Below are positions 22,113 through 22,978 of a stretch of 22,978 nt of DNA, in pieces. How positions within the stretch are numbered: the first letter of the stretch is position 1; each line of letters starts with the position of its first letter. Made by a program: the position numbers and the translations under genes. Source of the stretch: JBECKR01 sp040235415 (GTDB lineage: Bacteria; Acidobacteriota; Polarisedimenticolia; Polarisedimenticolales; Polarisedimenticolaceae); assembly GCA_040235415.1 (NCBI GenBank), contig JBECKR010000197.1, positions 1-22,978 on the forward strand. The letters are read 5' to 3'. The notes under the pieces are model-generated. The model saw only the letters and a list, made by a program, of their open reading frames with translations, was not told the DNA's origin and made no database searches.

Positions 22113-22880
22113 TCAGGGAGCGGGCAACCGGACTTCCCACATGTAGTCCTGGTGAGACCCGCAGATCTCGTCGAACTCCTTCATCGCGTCCTTCTGCTTC
22201 TCGCTCATCGCCTGGATGACCGCGCCGCGCGCCGCGAGGATCTTCTCGAAGCTCGGGCCGTCGACGACCGCGAGGCGGCGGTACTTGCCGCCGACGATGT
22301 GCTCGAACCACGACCACGAGTTGATGTTCCCGGCCTTGATCTGCGCGTCCCACAGCGGCGCCATGGTCTCCTTGACGATCTCGTCGGCGCGCGCCTCCTT
22401 CGCCGAGTCGCACACGAAGTAGGTCGAGAACGAGTCGGCCGAGCGCTTCCTCGCGACGTCGGTCGCGGGCGCCGAAGCCGCCACGAGACGCCAGATGTAG
22501 TCGTCGTGGGCGTAGCAGATGGTGCGGAACTCGTGATCCGCGAGCGCCGCATCCTTTTCCAGTTTCTCGCCGATCGCCTTGCCCGCCGCCAGGAGGTTGT
22601 CGAGCCCCGGCGCGACGTAGTAATCGACGCGGCGCCACTCGCCGCCGGTGTTGTGCGCGATCCAGCCCCAGGACAGGATCTTCTTGTCCGCGACGGCGGC
22701 GTCGTAGATCGGCGCGAACGCCGTCTTGGTCAGCTCGTCGGCGCGGTCCTGCCTCGCCAGATCGCACTTGTGGTACGTCGCGTACACGTACGTTTGGGGC
22801 GCGTCGTCGGCGGCGAGCGCCGGCGCGACGAGCGCCGCGAGCATGCAGACCCCCAAGACGAGCAATACCTTTCTCTTCAT
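22113..22880 (-). CDS. Secreted protein of unknown function with two tandem domains, 255 aa
   Basis: A signal peptide (MKRKVLLVLGVCMLAALVAP, cleavage ALA/AD) precedes two homologous domains (residues 31-131 and 149-249). Each domain has a Cys near its start, R-AD, a Pro, a SW-W segment, H-x-x-GG-x-x-RR, and a closing IC-x-x-H-x-DY-x-W motif. I do not recognise a named family. The alternation of helices (DRADELTKTAFAPIYDAAVA) and strands (RRVDYYVAPGLDNLL) suggests a dimeric ferredoxin-like barrel fold. The paired Cys, His and Trp positions could form disulfides or bind a ligand. The ATG at 22880 has GAGGGTGG upstream. No neighbour hints at its role; the upstream partner, if any, lies outside the window. 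Confidence 0.82.
   Translation of the reverse strand: MKRKVLLVLGVCMLAALVAPALAADDAPQTYVYATYHKCDLARQDRADELTKTAFAPIYDAAVADKKILSWGWIAHNTGGEWRRVDYYVAPGLDNLLAAGKAIGEKLEKDAALADHEFRTICYAHDDYIWRLVAASAPATDVARKRSADSFSTYFVCDSAKEARADEIVKETMAPLWDAQIKAGNINSWSWFEHIVGGKYRRLAVVDGPSFEKILAARGAVIQAMSEKQKDAMKEFDEICGSHQDYMWEVRLPAP
22134..22436 (-). repeat. Second copy of the internal duplication (repeat B)
   Basis: Codes residues 149-249 of the secreted protein. It aligns without any gap to residues 31-131 at a constant offset of 118 residues (354 bp). By my count about 37 of 100 positions are identical. Confidence 0.85.
22488..22790 (-). repeat. First copy of the internal duplication (repeat A)
   Basis: Codes residues 31-131. 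Matching landmarks with the second copy are Cys39/157, Arg46/164, Pro57/175, Trp71/189, His76/194, Arg83/201, Cys122/240, His125/243 and Trp130/248. Confidence 0.85.
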
Positions 22881-22978
22881 GGCCCACCCTCTTTTGTTTC
22901 GATCGGTATCGCGCGCCGGGCGGGCAGCCCCTCCACCCGCTCGCGCGCGGCAGCCGGAAATGCGGCGAGCCTATCACG

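Noticed and set aside
1..22978. CRISPR arrays, tRNA or rRNA genes, insertion sequences, prophage genes, attachment sites
   Set aside because: No spaced direct-repeat array, cloverleaf, transposase motif, terminal inverted repeats or phage structural genes were seen. The repeats present are coding or promoter palindromes.

Overview
The window is a GC-rich (about 70%), densely packed chromosomal segment from a Gram-negative bacterium. It holds a Tat-exported molybdoenzyme, an outer-membrane beta-barrel protein ending in Phe, a lipoprotein and several secreted proteins. My best guess for the lineage is Acidobacteriota (Thermoanaerobaculia-like). The guess rests on two large tricorn/TolB-propeller S41 proteases, a parallel beta-helix protein with a PTMKxLxEIEPRxPI-type N-terminus, and a secreted protein whose C-terminal domain has the YDVVxGDL...WYLVRG...GTYD pattern. 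No phylogenetic marker is present, so this is an inference from gene families. I see no tRNA, rRNA, CRISPR array, insertion sequence or prophage gene, and no gene looks broken. The first gene is cut by the window edge.

Layout. 1-2975 (minus): a CocE/S15-type secreted hydrolase followed by two membrane proteins with bacterial PH domains. 3137-6472 (plus): tricorn protease homologue 1. 6486-7563 (minus): a nucleotidyltransferase/HEPN-like pair, the first gene with an N-terminal winged helix, under a promoter that carries two 17-bp palindromes. 7638-9800 (plus): an orphan Tat-dependent molybdopterin oxidoreductase. 9807-10010 (minus): dodecin. 10385-12173 (plus): a two-gene secreted operon (parallel beta-helix protein plus a WGENVGWI-repeat protein). 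12196-14649 (minus): a prolyl-aminopeptidase-like lipoprotein, an outer-membrane beta-barrel protein and a YkgJ-type cysteine-cluster protein. 14663-16239 (minus): a Mut7-C RNase-like protein and a SAM methyltransferase. 16392-21248 (plus): OsmC, a histidine phosphatase, tricorn homologue 2 and a cupin. 21258-22111 (plus): a small helical protein and a second, different nucleotidyltransferase, probably starting on a leaderless mRNA. 22113-22880 (minus): a secreted protein of unknown function built from two ungapped 118-residue repeats.

How the genes may work together. Much of the window encodes an envelope peptide and polymer-processing set: two tricorn-type proteases, an S33 peptidase lipoprotein and a CocE/S15 hydrolase. 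The rest is general housekeeping and redox (OsmC, dodecin, molybdoenzyme) and two compact nucleotidyltransferase-plus-helical-partner modules that resemble MNT/HEPN-type toxin-antitoxin systems. The most informative non-coding structure is the promoter of the first module. Its -35 and -10 boxes are separated by exactly 17 bp, and one palindrome fills that spacer while its twin covers the -10 edge and the start codon.
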